Assembly (NCBI GenBank): GCA_035610835.1
Contig: CM069455.1
Location: 49,436,868 to 49,500,867 of the forward strand
DNA: 64,000 nt
Direction: 5' to 3'
From: Ophiura sarsii
Taxonomy: Eukaryota > Echinodermata > Ophiuroidea > Amphilepidida > Ophiuridae
Under the pieces are notes generated by a model. The model saw only the letters and a list, made by a program, of their open reading frames with translations. It had not been told where the DNA came from and made no database searches. Shown piece after piece: positions 12,001 through 25,798 of this stretch (position 1 is its first letter; each line of letters opens with the position of its first letter). The translations under genes and the position numbers were made by a program.

Positions 12001-12645
12001 CATCCCCTACATCCGATTTCACTTATAAAGTTTTTATTTTTCTCACTCGCTGTATATAAACTTTGTAAAAATTAATAGACTTTGCAAGTGTTGCCAGATT
12101 TTGAGTACACAAACCACTGCCGTCCAAGCCCAATATCGGCCCGTAAATTTATTCCAAAATGTCGACGCATTTTTCATGTTTGGTCACGTCAAATCAAATG
12201 TTCATCATATTTATGATATGGGTATAATTTATTTTAGCTCATCAAAAATCGTTTGAAAATGAGGGGGTATGTAGGCCTATACAGTAATGTCAAGCCTCAG
12301 TGTTTGTTAAGGGGGAGCCCGGGCTGGGGGGGGGGGGGGGGGGGTAATGTATGACTCATTAACCCACCACCCCTGGTATCCCCATGGTTACTCCAACCAT
12401 GATGGCTCTCGCCGGGGGGGGGGGGGGGGGGGCGGGGGACTCCCGTCCATATATATTGGGCTACTAATATGTGAGTTTATCAACCCTGTGCCCACACTAT
12501 CAATTTGTTACTTGGGTAGAAGTAGTAGAAGTTTGCAAGATACTATACCTGCGTCACATTTATAAGTGATTCATCCTGTCCCAATCCTGTCCCGTCTTCT
12601 AATCTAAAACTCTTTCATTTTGCGTTTGTGTGATGTGTATCACAG
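9043..12645. other. bHLH gene intron 2
   Basis: Non-coding. Holds G and C runs (9060-9085, 9164-9172, 12327-12344, 12416-12432), a solo TAGGGGAGATCGGGG terminus near 9796 of the family seen complete at 15035-16012, and the MITE relic at 11402-11644. Confidence 0.6.
11402..11644 (-). mobile_element. MITE, CACGCGG family (diverged copy)
   Basis: Begins near ACCACGCGACAGTCGTCTGC and ends AGCCGCGTGAAAAGTGTT. Related by sequence to copies at 23831-24071 and 54610-54862 and to the array at 50779-51525. This is the reverse orientation of the 54-kb copy. Confidence 0.65.
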
Positions 12646-12846
12646 AAGGGGTCTACACCAAGTCGTCTTTGCAGCACTGCAGCTAGTGAAACTATCGTTA
12701 CATCTACAATTGATTCTAAAACGTCTACCATCATCACGGAGAAACGACCAAGAGGGGTCGAAGATAGGGTGCACATGAGTCTAGAAGAACTAAGGAATCT
12801 CCTGCCAAATACTGACGTCACCGGCGGTGCGCTGAACAGTGGGAAG
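12646..12846 (+). CDS. bHLH-Orange regulator, exon 3 (basic region and helix 1)
   Basis: The 201-bp exon (67 codons, phase 0 to phase 0) lies between ATCACAG and GGGAAG|GTTAGT. After a Ser/Thr-rich lead it encodes TEKRPRGVEDR followed by HMSLEELRNLLPN, which aligns with the end of the basic region and helix 1 of HES/HEY proteins (EKRRRDRIN..LxELRxLLP). Differences seen: the RRR core is replaced by RPRG, there are about three extra residues before helix 1, and there is no HES-type proline ahead of EKR. DNA binding may therefore be weakened or altered. The open frame on the opposite strand here is a shadow. Confidence 0.75.
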
Positions 12847-12867
12847 GTTAGTACAAAGTGCTTGTTT

Positions 12868-13273
12868 ACACTCTTAGAAAAAATGGTTCGTTTAAGAACC
12901 CTTTTTTGTCCCGCGGGGAGCACCTTTTGGCCTAAAAGGTTCTAAAAAGAACCTTAGAAATGGTTCTTTGAAGAACTTTCAAATTTTAAATAAGACATAA
13001 AGGTATATTTACTTTTTTGTTTTTATGTAATATGCAAATTCAAGAGAAATGTAAACAAATTTAGTCCTTTTCAACTGTTAAAAATCATTTCTTCTTGGCT
13101 AAAAACATTTTTTACCGTTTTACCAAGAACCATTGAGGGTTCTCCATAATTTTTCCCCAAAAGGTTCTTGAAGCTTGAGGAACCATTTTCTTGGCTAAAG
13201 AACCCTTTTAGAACCTTTTTTGGTTCTAAAAGGAACCCAATGAAATTTCTATAGGGTTCCTTTTAGAACCAAA
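12868..13273. mobile_element. Palindromic GGTTC-rich MITE
   Basis: Dense in GGTTCTAAAAGG/GGTTCCTTTTAGAACC motifs in both orientations, forming a foldback. It starts about 20 bases after the exon 3 donor. The outer right end is not clean, because the next element abuts it. Confidence 0.6.
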
Positions 13274-13590
13274 AAAGGCGTCAATCTTTAACTTACCCTC
13301 CTCAAGCTTAGGCAAATATTAGACGCCTAATCTTTGCCTAGTTATATTTTTGAAATGATGAATCTTAAACTCATTAGGTTCTGGACAGGTGAATCCATGG
13401 TGAATCTTCACGTATATTTCAACTTCTAGAATACATTACTGTAGAACTAACACGTGCACTGAGGTGAATCTTCACCCAAAAAATTGCATGAAAGATCTAA
13501 TCTTGACCTAGTTTATCCTGAAGGAAGGTGAATTACAGGTGAAAGCTTGGGGAGGGTAAGTTCAAGCTGCAAATTGATGCCTGCATAAAG
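13274..13590. mobile_element. Inverted-repeat element abutting the previous one
   Basis: Left AACTTACCCTCCTCAAGCTT and right AAGCTTGGGGAGGGTAAGTT are inverted repeats, with further pairing outward (GGCGTCAATC / GATTGATGCC). No ORF. Confidence 0.6.
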
Positions 13591-15034
13591 TAAAAAAGGC
13601 TTAATCGTAACTTGGTTGCAATTTTACTAAATTTCAGAAGGCTTGCAGTTTGCAGCCACAATTTGTTTTCTTCTCATGTTATTGCTTTTGTTGTGCTGCT
13701 ATAATTAGCTTAGCTATGATTCGCGGGTTCGTACAATTATTATTGATGATTACGTTATAAGTAGCCAATGTCAAGTCAACTGAACATAACATGTGCAAAA
13801 ATTAAATTGACATCATCAAGTACTTCCTGTCCGCTGATCGTTTTACCCTCTTTTAATTTAACCTCTGACCCTATCAAGAGGACTGTCAAACTCAGACGAG
13901 ATTCCATTTCCTCTGCGCTCATCTTTTCCGATCATTTCCCGGCGTGCACTTCCTGTCATGTTTATGCAATTTAATTGAGTGGGACTTCAAAATAAGAATC
14001 TCGGTTTTACTGAAATTGTGTAAGTTTTTACGGGATTTGAAAAAAAGTAAACCTTATTTTATTTAAATCAGCTATTTAAACCTTGATGACAAGATCATCA
14101 ACGCTATCAATAGTAAATCATATATCGGCATGGAAGAAGAATGAGTGTCCCCACTTTACACCAAAGCCTCGTTCTTTATAGTAATTGTGGGGCCTCCTTC
14201 CCCAAACTTGAAACAAATGACAAACAAACTCTACTTTTGTACATGCAAATGAACCTCGTTATATAATTGTTGTTGATTTTTTAATTATGGTTGCCGACTT
14301 GCTGACCATAACGCAGAAATCACGTTAATATGCTTGAACAAGATGTATTCAATATCGTTAAATTCTGTAATAATATCCACTAGACGCACTACCTCTACCT
14401 TTAAAAGCCACCACTTATCTCATGCTTTCTTTCAACATGCTATTTACGCGAGGGGTTTGACAACAAAAATACATTTCGCTCTTATAGCTTTTTTCACGCC
14501 ATTGACAATTCACCCCCCCCCCCCCCCCGAGAGTCTCCTTAAAACGGTGCGAATCTTCTAATCCGACCCAAAGACTAGTCCAAGTGCAAGATTCATTATG
14601 ATAATAATAATAATAAATAATAAGGTCAATCATCTGGTTGTGAGTCACCCCCGGGATTCACTGGTGGTATTCATTATCTACGATATACAAGGTGTATTTT
14701 TACTCTTTTTAGGCCAGATATAAAAAAAAGTAGCCTGTTTCTCGTCCGCACTGCCCTCCCGCTTATAAGAATCCCCCTAAAACTTAAAAGGGATGAGAGT
14801 AAATTGCTCTCTTTTGCGCGTCCAAAATGCACCAAGGCGTTTTACCGGACCGCCGATATGCACCTTGAGGACAAAGGTTATACCCCGGCAACCGGGGTGG
14901 TAGGATGTAGGATGCCAACTACTTTACATGATTTAGAACGTGTATCATCATGTGTCAATGCTGAAATAATATCTTCGTTGCAAAAGACACCAACCAAATA
15001 CTATCGAGTATCGACGCGTGGCTAAGGTACATTA
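13591..15034. other. Intron 3 segment, nothing recognised
   Basis: AT-rich non-coding DNA with an 18-base C run at 14512-14529 and a short (ATA)n stretch near 14600. Short ORFs have no recognisable similarity. Confidence 0.5.
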
Positions 15035-16012
15035 TAGGGGAGAGCGGGGAGTGTACGCCCTATGGGTAGGTTCGCCTACCTGTTATTCTCATCTTTGCGG
15101 CCACTGGTTGAATTCTGCGAACACAAAATAGATTATACAGTAGTACGTTGCAAGCGTCCCATGCATGCACATTAACGTGACAGACCACCGTAACATTTTT
15201 GTCAACTTATGCAAAAGTGAATTTTCTTCCATTTTTCATAATATTGATATTTTTCCAAAGATATTCGCAGAAAAGGTTTGAATGTAAATTATCTTTGCAA
15301 GGGTAGGTATGGGATTGATTATGGACTTGATGCAGTTAACAACCCATATGTATATGTACATGTATGTGGGACATCCGTGGTATAGGTCAATGCACGTATT
15401 GCGCTATATGGGGCGCATACGCCCTATGATGATTGGGCAGGTTCGCCAGGGATTTATATAGTTATGATTGCATAATTTCAAAATTTTAATTTTCCTCTTA
15501 CAGGATAATTGTAATTATAAAAATAGTTATCAGGAATGGAGTAACACTAATTAGTAATATTAGAGGAGAATTTCAAAAGGTGGTATATATTTAATATTAG
15601 GCTACTTCTAAATTCTGACCGAGTACGTTCCGCAAAAGTGCCCCACCCCTATATATTTTGGACCCCTAAATTTTATTTTGGAATAAAATAACGAAGAATA
15701 ACGAATCTATGTTTTGGATATTAGTGGTACTTTGTGTAGCCTAATTCTGAGCCTAGGGCGTACTTATACCCCGGCCATGGGCGAACCTACTCAGTCCGGC
15801 GTCGGGCAAATTCACCCGCCCGTTTACTTGTCTTTATCAATTACTATTGCCTTTTACAGTAGCATGTAAGGCCTAGAGTACTGAGATCATGGTCGTATGT
15901 GGCCAAGATATCAATCTTTCACATGGTATCAATAGGTCCATTCAATCTTTAAAATTGGCGTCTCTAGACCTCTTCAAATGAAAATGGGGCGAGTACTCCC
16001 CGCTCTCCCCTA
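15035..16012. mobile_element. TAGGGG-terminus inverted-repeat element
   Basis: Starts TAGGGGAGAGCGGGGAGT and ends ACTCCCCGCTCTCCCCTA, inverted termini of about 20 bp. Subterminal repeats (CGCCCTATGGGTAGGTTCGCC and variants) occur on both sides. The 0.98-kb interior has no transposase. A related element lies at 41593-43466, with a solo end near 9796. The superfamily is not assigned. Confidence 0.65.
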
Positions 16013-19000
16013 TTAGTCTGGTACATCCTAACGCTCACATATATAAACTATTGAGTGGCAATTTCATATAATAAAAAAATTAAACAAAATTCATGCGCTT
16101 ACGGACGAGGTGTTCCCGAATCCCGAAGATGAAGCTTAATTATAATTAGCTCTTATTTGACAATGTTTATAGAATTACATGATGTTATACGCTGATATTG
16201 TAAATTTGTATTAATTGCTTTGCGTATGCTACACTACTTCTTTACAAGAAAATGCATCTCGATTTCAAGGGATAGGCCCTAACCGTGTTATTATTATCAT
16301 GTTTATGACAATTGAAATGACACTCCACAGCTTCTTATATCAGAAAAAAACGAGAAAGATATTTATTAAATTTATGGTCATCCTGATGTCTTCTGATCCA
16401 TCGATGCTTGAATAATTCAGTGTTTTAATAAGTATGTGCAAATATATTGTGCATGCATGCAATAGATAAAAGCTTTTCAGTTGATGAAAACCCCTTGCTA
16501 TTAAAAGGCTTTGTCAGATGCGTCGTAATGCAAGGTTGAACTGAAATTTCTATTACATGTAGTATCAATGCGCGAGCAGATTTTATAGAAGATATTGTTT
16601 TCATTTTCGCGCTCATTTTAACTCAGTATGACACATGACTATGATGACTATCAGATATCAAAAAACCAAGTAACCAGGGTATAAATATGGTCATAACTCT
16701 AAAAAATATAGTTCCAACGTAAAAATATTAAATTACAAAATCATGGATTTATTTCCCCTCTTCAATTTAAGATAGATCAGTTAACAATTAGGCCTGGTGA
16801 GGTATAAAGTTGTCGCTAATGAAATGCGAACTTGAAACACGGGCTTTGGTGTTTGGTTGTAATTGTTGTGGGTTTTGTTGTGATTTTTTTTTTTGGGGGG
16901 GGGGGGGTGACACATTTATAGCTCATTTAGCCTGAGACGATAATCGTCTCAGATTTAGCTGTGTTTAATATTCGGTCAATCTTCACGTGCAATATCTCAA
17001 ATTAAAGAAAAGAAATTCCTTAACAAAAACGTAGGAGCTATTAAATTATGGAGTTCTGAGCATTTGTATAACCTGCATGTTGCTTCCTTTGAGGACTGTA
17101 TACGGAATGCAAGAAAGCATATGATAGAATCACCACCGGGTTAATGCCAGGGCAAGCATCCGTATGACAAGAGGTCTGGGCCGTGCTGCGATATAATATG
17201 ACGATGCATCATGCAAGAAGTGGCACTTCGAATTTATACAAACACAAAAATCGATGCGAGGATATGTGTTTAAAATTATTCATTATTTGAGTCTGCGGGG
17301 CAATACAATGTACTCATGATGATCATCAGGCCGTCCGTCCGTCGAGGGACGTGATTCACCGTGCGTTGATTCTATAGAATGTCGTGTTGAATGGGTAATA
17401 TGGCCTGCCGGGGGAGGGGGGGGGGGGGGGGTAACTTAGGTTTTGGAAAAAATATGTCAACCAATAGCTATAACAATTTTCCTAGAACATTTCCTGGAGT
17501 TCCTTTAGTATATCCTACCACTGCATGTCTTCAATAGGGACTTTTAAAGAACGACCCATACACTTATACACAGTGAGACACAGTGAGGAACACAAATGGT
17601 AGGGTATTCTAAAGCTTACCCCATTTCCTTATATCCCAAAATTTGTTGCAACTTAATTTCCGGCCAAAACAGCCAATCGAATACCCCGTCGAATATCCGT
17701 CCATTTACCGATATTGACCGATCAATTGATTAAAATACCTATATACATATATACCACCGAGTGACACCCCGCCCCCACCCCCGGATAGTAGAGCCATGGC
17801 TTTATAGTTGTCACGACGGTGAATCAGTACGGGTTTTTAATCAAGTTGCAGTTCCTTTGTGTGCGAGTGTCCGTCATGTCTATATGATAATTATGTCTTT
17901 GTTGGTTATTTTGATGTGTACATTGTATTATACAGCTGCCTTTCTTTAGTAAACACGTGCAAATATGTGTGGTATTCATGTGCAATTTTATAAGGTAGAA
18001 TCAGATGTAGCTGGAAAATATGTGTCTTTGTTTACCCACAACTAATTTATTTATTTTGTTTTATACGATATTCGGTAGGGCATGATCTCTATTATGCGCA
18101 ATTGCAATACATGCGTCCTGGAATTATGGTATTTTTTTTCACAAAAAAATATTAAATATTGTGATACGGACAATTTTACCCATTTAAATATTCAAGGCCT
18201 ACTTAATCACGGTTAACTACAAGATGCTGTTTTTTAGAAAGTATGATTTTTTTTCCTGGTCTGCAGAACAATAGGATTTTGACAAAATGTAGAACCATAT
18301 TATTTACCGTATTTGAGTGGTATACGAGGTAACATTGCTATAACGGATTAACGGTGATAACAAGCATTCCACGAAACACTAAGGTCCAATAAGTCCATGG
18401 TCCATCCAATGGTTTCTTCTGATCTCGGTATGATGAGGCCGTACACTTATATTATAATGTAATCCATTGTTTCTATCTTAGATGTTAAAGCTGCACTGAG
18501 ATGAATATAGCCAAGCCTAGTATTATGATTCGTCTCAGGTGAAAGCATAATGTAATATTTTCCAATGATTACAGCACCTAAGATTATTATGTTAATACGT
18601 ATAGCCTATTCTCCATGAATAGCAGTATAAGATAATGTTAGTCCAATACATACTGCTGCTTTGTATAATTTTACAATCCAATACTATTTGCAAAATAATA
18701 TCGAAAATCAATGTTGAACAACTTAAATATTGATGATTGTGTCGCGTGCGGAAGATTCATTGTGTAAAGGCCTTTTGTCAATAAATGCACTATTGGCGCA
18801 CGAGGCAGGTGTGCTTTAACAAAAAATAAGGCGTCCATCATAAAGTTATAGGCACATTTCCCTGATCTAATAACACACCAACAAGCGTTTCAGTGGTGCG
18901 TGTTGTGTTCAACAACTTTACTGATCTGCAAACTGGTTTTGAGCATCCCTTTCCTAGTATTATTGGTGTATGAAAATTGCATACCCCCGTCTCGTGTAAT

Positions 19001-20184
19001 TTCATGACATCTTAATCCGACCGAGTGAGGCCAACATAATATGTTTGACTCGTCATGCTCGTTCGCGTTCCAATTTTAGTCCGATTTCTAAATTAACTTG
19101 TTCTCAATAATAATATTAATAGCTCTTGCTCCTGTCGTCCCCAATTAGTGGAAAATTGTTGGTTTGAAGTATTCGTATTATCTGATTACGGCTTTATATA
19201 ACAATCATCTTCAATGGTCTCTCGTATGGCCACTTTTTCGATGTATCATGTAAGGTATAATTTAGGAGTATTAGTTCCTACGGGCGGGTACTTCAGTTGT
19301 GTATGATTATACACTCACATTTCAAGTATCATCGCAAGGTGCTCTTTAGACCTATAAGCAGATAATATCATAATTTCTGAAGCAATCAAACCAAGTGGTC
19401 TTTATGAATGCGTTTGCCAGCAGCTGCTTCACAATATGTGATAACCCTTTCCTTTTTTTGTGTGCAGAACCACGTAAGCGGAACCCCGCCAAAAATTATA
19501 TACCAAATTAACAACAATAGTCCACAAAACGCTGGTTTTGTTTGGGTTTTGTGTAAGGTTCTGCGGTTTGACCTGACGTTTTTGTTTGGTTGTATGCTTC
19601 GATACTTGACGAGCTTATTACCGTTACTTTTAGCAGTTCCAATAGTAAAAGCGAAGAAGTTTCAATCCCGTTTCAATTTAAGTATGGAATAAAGGTTCAC
19701 TCACTGACTTGTAGCATTTTGCATGTGTTTTAGAAAGTGACGCCACGACATACATGTACATCGTCTTTGTCAATAAAATTAATCAGTTTAATATGCACAA
19801 GAACTTGAAACCATCACACCTGCATATAAAACGCAGTAATAACTAATAGTAAATAGTAATATATTAATATTAAGAAGAAAAAAACGTGATTGAAAAATTA
19901 GTCTTTTGTTAGCCTTGACTTAAAAAAAGCTAACATAACATCATAATATTATTTTGACAGATTATTGAGAGATTTTTATTTATAACTATCGGTTATAGGG
20001 AACTTTGCTTGCGGGCAAGAATTTTTCTATTCCATCGTGCAGAAAATACAGGCATTAATAATACAAAGATGATTGTGGGAACCCTCCGCTCCTCTCGCCC
20101 CACCATCGGGGCGAGTATTAGAGATGGGGGGGGGGGGGGGGGTGGGGAGTCACTGTTCCACCACTCATAGTCATAGAACTATAA
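16013..20184. other. Intron 3 segment, nothing recognised
   Basis: About 4 kb of AT-rich intron. G runs at 16896-16909, 17408-17431 and 20127-20142. No ORF with recognisable content. Confidence 0.5.
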
Positions 20185-20511
20185 GGGACGCACCATTAGA
20201 TACTCAGGGGGGGGGGGGGCATGGAAGTTTTTAAAAATAAAAAAAACTTTGCCCACTATCCAGGAAGAAAAAAAAACTTTGCCCACCAACTAGGAAAGAA
20301 AGAAAAAAATGACCCACTGCTGAGTAAAAAAAAAAAAAGATGACTCACCCAAAAGGCCCAACTCAATGTAAAGAAAACCATTAAAACCTAAAATAAAAAA
20401 AACTTGCCGGCGGCAAAAAAAAAAAAAATCCGCCTACTTCGGTGGCAAAAAAAAAAAAATTCCGCCCGACCCCAACTTCCATGCCCCCCTGAAAATCAAA
20501 TGGTGCGTCCC
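20185..20511. mobile_element. PIF/Harbinger-like MITE
   Basis: Inverted termini GGGACGCACCATT and AATGGTGCGTCCC, flanked by TAA at 20182-20184 and 20512-20514. A 3-bp TWA duplication is typical of PIF/Harbinger. The interior is A-rich with TTTGCCCAC repeats. Confidence 0.7.
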
Positions 20512-21063
20512 TAATTAGCGATCGATAGAGCAGTTGACCTCTGTTTAACTTTAACCCTGTATGTACTCAAGACGTATGCAACTTGGCGTTGTTGCTTATG
20601 AGGTGGAGCACTATAATAGTTTAGCATGAGAGGCCGGAGTCTCGAGTATTATAATGCACTAGTAGTAGTAGTAGAGCACGTAAGATTTCACAGATTGGCA
20701 AAGCACCGCTGGATAACCTAGAGTATGTTCATCATTTGCCTAATTATCGCATGGGGCACTTACCCAACACGTTGTTTAACCCCCTGGGCACTACCGGCCT
20801 ATCTTAAAGTGGTTCTGATTGGTTTATTGCAAAATATACTCATTTGAATGGCCAATTAAAATGCAGCTTGTAAAATATTTCAATCCAATCTTTATTAGGG
20901 ATATAATTATTTTAACAATGTTTCTGATTGGTGCAATAAATCATGTATTCATCTTTCTGACCAATCGGCCGGTAGTTCTCAGGGGGTTAAAAGCAATTTA
21001 ATCCTATTTAATTAACGCGTTGGAATCCTGTCTTATTTGTCTTTTGTTATTTCTACGATATAG

Positions 21064-21220
21064 AATTCACCAAAAAGCCAGGAGGAGCTTCTCGCCATGG
21101 CGGTGGAATATCTGAGAACGAGGCAACATAACAGGAGTATAGCGCCCTCGGACCATAATGCAAAAGGAACCCCACACAACAAACGAAGCCGGCGGAAACA
21201 CGAGCATCAACCTAATAATG
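21064..21220 (+). CDS. bHLH-Orange regulator, exon 4 (helix 2)
   Basis: The 157-bp exon lies between GATATAG and AATG|GTATGG. It opens in phase 0, matching exon 3, and ends with one base that joins exon 5 (G+GT). It encodes QEELLAMAVEYLRTRQ, the counterpart of HLH helix 2 (family consensus LEKAEILEMAVxYLRxLQ). The usual LEKA lead is replaced by NSPKSQ. A basic KRSRRK cluster (residues 140-145) follows, a likely second nuclear signal. Confidence 0.72.
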
Positions 21221-22298
21221 GTATGGTATACAAATGAGTCGATGAGAGCGATATTTTTCCGTAGTTAACATTTGAATTAGAGCTTCTAATATTTTGACAC
21301 TCACAAGGAAAGGATACGTGAATATGTACATTCAAACAAGCGGGTTGGTGGTCCGGAAGGATGGCAAAACAAGGGCAAACAACGGAATAGTAAAGCTTAT
21401 TATTAATGACTGTATTTCCGTACCCATATTCAAATTTTAACTACGGTAAAAATCGCACCGGGGCATATTTCATAAAAGATAAGATTTTTTTTACGCCAAG
21501 TTTATAGAAACCAGTCCCGAATCATGGACTTTTATGATGGAAGACCCAGATTTTAATTTAGATCTTGGTCGTAATTCAAGAAGATATTAATGCAGGAATT
21601 TATAAATGATTCTCACTTTCCCTTCATAGTGTGTCACACAGGCCATCATTACAGAAGGTGTGACCCCCTGAAGTTATACTTAGATCATTTTGAATCCGAG
21701 GTTTAGAAACACTTATATAGGTCAACTTATCTACCAACACTCTATACCGGTTTTGTGCTGGTTGGTGTGTACCTACAAATTATGTATAACAGACATAGCA
21801 GAGCTAGTTGAAATCATGCGTGACGGGCTCTGTAGGATTCATCATGATATCAATGTATAATCAACATATTAATAAACTGAACCAGGTGCCAATGCAAGCT
21901 GTGACACAATGTGAGATATAATGTACTTTGTGCATGAAACCAGTGACAGTTGAGTTATCAAATTAGGGAGGGGAGGTGCAAGTGATTTTAAAATGGTACC
22001 ATCTTTGATGTGACTCAATGGTCAATGCGATAAATAACCCGATGACCATTGCGCTTTCTTCTGTGTACGTGATGTGCTTTTGGCGGGAAACTACAGGTCA
22101 CACTAAGTGTGTCATTTTAGTTCCACTTGACATGATTCCTATGATAATGTCAAGTATTCAGTTATGTTTTCTGTCTGATTACACGATCGTGATCGTATCT
22201 GTTATGTTTACCTATACACGCGGTGAACCCTTAATAATAAACAAAACTGTTACTGTTTAAGATGACCTATATTACACAGAACTCCCCACACATGTGAA

Positions 22299-22705
22299 GT
22301 CAACCCTTTTTATGAAATTTATCAAGCACTGTAACTTTTAAACTATGAATGTGTTGTATATAACAGTATACATTCTTTAGGTAAATAAACTTTTTGGTCA
22401 ATATTTTCAAAACTAAAGATTTTTATGAAAAAACAAAATGCATCCTCAGAGAAGTGTTTTTGGGTTTTGGTGCAATTTGGGCATATTTTACCAAAAAACT
22501 GGTTTTGTAACGTCGTCTGAAAACAATTGAGACAATAAAGTATTTGTTGGTCAAAATTTAAAAAATCAGCATTTTTGGTATTTTTTTTATACCAAACATG
22601 GATTCTCTGACTTATTTCATTAACAAAAATGTATACTTTTATATACATCACATTAATAGTTCAAAAGTTACAGCGCTTGATAAATTTCATATTTAAAGGG
22701 TTGAC
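22299..22705. mobile_element. Foldback MITE with TIRs of about 80 bp
   Basis: Both ends read GTCAACCCTTT inward, and pairing extends through ATGAAATTTATCAAGC and GTATATAA. The 407-bp unit in intron 4 can fold over most of its length. It has no protein-coding content. Confidence 0.75.
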
Positions 22706-22744
22706 ACTATACCCTTAACATGAGTCGTTTTTGATTTTACTAGT

Positions 22745-22777
22745 GGGATGCCCGTGTAAAGCACGGGCTCCCGCTAG
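22745..22777 (+). mobile_element. Helitron-like 3' terminus
   Basis: The hairpin GCCCGTG-TAAAG-CACGGGC is followed by TCCCG and CTAG, then T. Helitrons end in a GC-rich hairpin and CTRR, inserting before T. The 5' TC end was not located, so element length is unknown. Confidence 0.45.
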
Positions 22778-23830
22778 TACGTATGGCCTTCCTGAATTAA
22801 GCAACACATAATTGAGTGTTGACAAAGTTTACACCAAAGACAATTCATTAATTAAAATTGACGTTTAATTTAATGTTCCCAGATATGTTAATTGTTAATG
22901 ACGTACCATTGATTGGATTATACCCCACCAATGTTTGTACTTTACATTTCAACATGCTGGGTAGAAATTGAAAAATTCATGTTTGTTTTGAGTGTTATAT
23001 TTGTATCAGCGAGTTCAACGTCCTGACTCTTTCCAAAAAAGGAAGGAGGCCCTCTTATCCCCCCCCCCCCCCCCCTTAGGTGCAAAATTTCCCTAATTAG
23101 CGATACACTTTTTGAACCTAAAAAAGGAGGAGGCCCTTTTTAATCTGTTTTATTTCATGGTTCTGCGATGTTGGTCACTATACAAAACTTGTTTTAAATG
23201 CATATTATAAGGAAGATGCAAACTTGATACAAACATCTTAAACTCTGAAACACCTGAAGAAAGAAGTTATGACTGAAAAAAGTATTGAATTGGACCCCCC
23301 CCCCCCCCCCCAAAAAAAAAAACGGGAGGAGATGCTAAACAGGGTTTTGTTGTGCCTAATACTGCTAACAAAGAAACAAAATCAAGAAGATTTAAAGGTA
23401 GATGGTCCGATTTTGAACTTGAAGTTTTCTATTCGACATGAAAGGTCATCCTCAAAAAAGTCGTATTCCAAAGTTTGAGTTGCATAACTCTAATGGTTCT
23501 TATTTTAGACGCACAAGATGCCGTGAAATGTGCCCATTGAGTTGTACACAAACTATATTGGTGGTTACCACTTTTCGCGGTAATTCGATGTTATTTCACC
23601 GATTTCTTCGTAATCATACTGATTTGGACCGTCAAATTTCAGTATGTTAATCAGAAAAATATGATCTTTCATATGATATGAAAATCTCCATATGTTTGAG
23701 AAAAATCTGTGTTATGAAAATGTGATCGGGTCATCTACCTTTAAGAAGGAAAACCAAATGGGGCGGGGCGGATTTTTAACTGAAATAGCCCATATGCATT
23801 GCAAATGTGTGGTTCCTGCTTTTCTTTACA

Positions 23831-24071
23831 CTTTCCACGAGGCTATTAGTTTTGCCATATAAAAAACAGTTTTTTTAGAAACCATTTCCCAAATTTCAAA
23901 GTCTATCTCAAGGATTACTGAAACCAATACTAGGCATGTTTGTACTTATTTTAATGCATTTCTCATGGTGATTCTAAATATGGGGGATGACATTTTACCT
24001 TTAAAATAATGGAAACAATTTGTGAAATTTTGAAATGTTGTCTGCAAACGCCTGCCGCGTGGAAAGTGTTA
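23831..24071 (+). mobile_element. MITE, CACGCGG family
   Basis: Begins CACTTTCCACGAGGC and ends GCCTGCCGCGTGGAAAGTGTT. It aligns along its length with the copy at 54610-54862, sharing CAAGGATTACTGAA and CATGTTTGTACTTATTT. Confidence 0.8.
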
Positions 24072-25798
24072 ACACCAGCAAGTATTTGTATTCAATTCAG
24101 CTTGGATTTTCTTCAGCGATTTAGAACTGTGATGTGTTGATTTTTTACTCGTTTAAGGGCATATATATTAGCTTAATCGTTTTAATTGTTCGGGATTTTT
24201 GTATATACTTTAATCTTTTAATCAATTATTTTCAATAAATTGTTATCAAATTTTCCACTACAACAAATTAAATCAATATGCCACCTTTACACTAACCATA
24301 CATGTTATTTTCACATCCCATAGTGATTGCTAAATAAATGAGTTGCATAAAAAAGTCATCTTTGTAAAAGCATTTTACTAATAATAACGCGCCATGGTCG
24401 TTTCTATTTGTAGAAATGATTAGTTGTCATAAAGCGAAGGTCAAAAACACTCTTTCAAATTCAACGCGCTACTCAGACGCGCTCACGTAGATCAGGGGGT
24501 GGGCACGTAGTTCAGGGGTGGGCACTCAACTTTGGATGTGACGTGGGTGATCGTGTTGGACCGTGACACACAAAAGTAGGGGTCTCTTCCGGTGAGAGGT
24601 ATACTCACATAAAAAAATTCCCTTTAAAAGGGAAAACCCAGATATCACAAAATGAATGGGGTGATTAAACGAGGGGGCAAAACTATATGAAGTCATCCCC
24701 CCTCGAGACGAGAGAAGATTAAGCAAATAGGTATTTGTCCAAAAGGGGGTTCATTCAGAGCTATAAAATGGGAATCATATACTTTGACCAGAGAACATTC
24801 AATGGGAGATTTACTAAAAAAGGGGTGTGGGGGTGGTCATTCATTATCAGTTGCATCTATATTATTAAAGTCCGCGTCCAATTGATTGAGGATGGATTAA
24901 AAATGTAGTAATTTGATGATGACATATTAAAAGGAGGCAGCATTCTTATATTTAAAAAGGGATTAATCGCCATCGCCCTATTATAGAAAGTGCCTCCCCT
25001 ACACCCTCGGACCGCGAGGTCATGTTTGCTTTTTTTTCTTCGAGGTCAAAACATCTAAGAAATCCAAGTCCCTGGTTTGACATTTTAATCAAGGAGCAGG
25101 GAAAATTTGTCTAGTAATATGCTAATATGTAACGTAACCATCAAAGATTTCTTGCTTGAAAATTCAATCTGGCGTTAAGACATCACTCTTGTATGCAATT
25201 TCATCTGTCGGATAAAATTACGACGACAGGAGCAGGGAGAGAGTCTATTTATAATCTAATAGTAGTAGAAGAGCTAATATTTTGACATTTTGATTTTGCC
25301 GTACACAATTTAGACTGACATTCTAACAACTCGCGATATGCCGTGCAGTCAGTCAGTCAGTCACCTTGACACGGACGCGCGCACGGAGATTCCGTTCACC
25401 CATCTATAAAACATAAATAATTACCGATAAATATTACTAATATGCGAGATGGTGGGATGAGATGACTGCATAATAATTTGTATGAATAGTTTATTTTATG
25501 TATTCTATGAATATGATGATCTCATAAATAGATAAAATATAGCCCAGTACAAATAATATTCTCTTGGTTTAGAAGTCTCCCTCCCAGCATGCTTTGCTAT
25601 TCAATGTGTCCTTATTTTATCATGTTTATGAGGTCTGTATACACATGATCTGCATGATGATATGACATAATATTCGAAGTTTTATAGAAATGTCAGTCAA
25701 ATGCGACGAAAGTGACTGAGGGCATAGAGACATGGTGTTTGTTGTTCAGGAATTCTCAGTTGAGTCTTTGTCAAATATCAAACCGAAATCTTTTGGAC

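Noticed and set aside
12615..12923. 102-aa ORF on the - strand
   Set aside because: Shadow of bHLH exon 3, which has matched splice phases and a recognisable helix 1 on the + strand.
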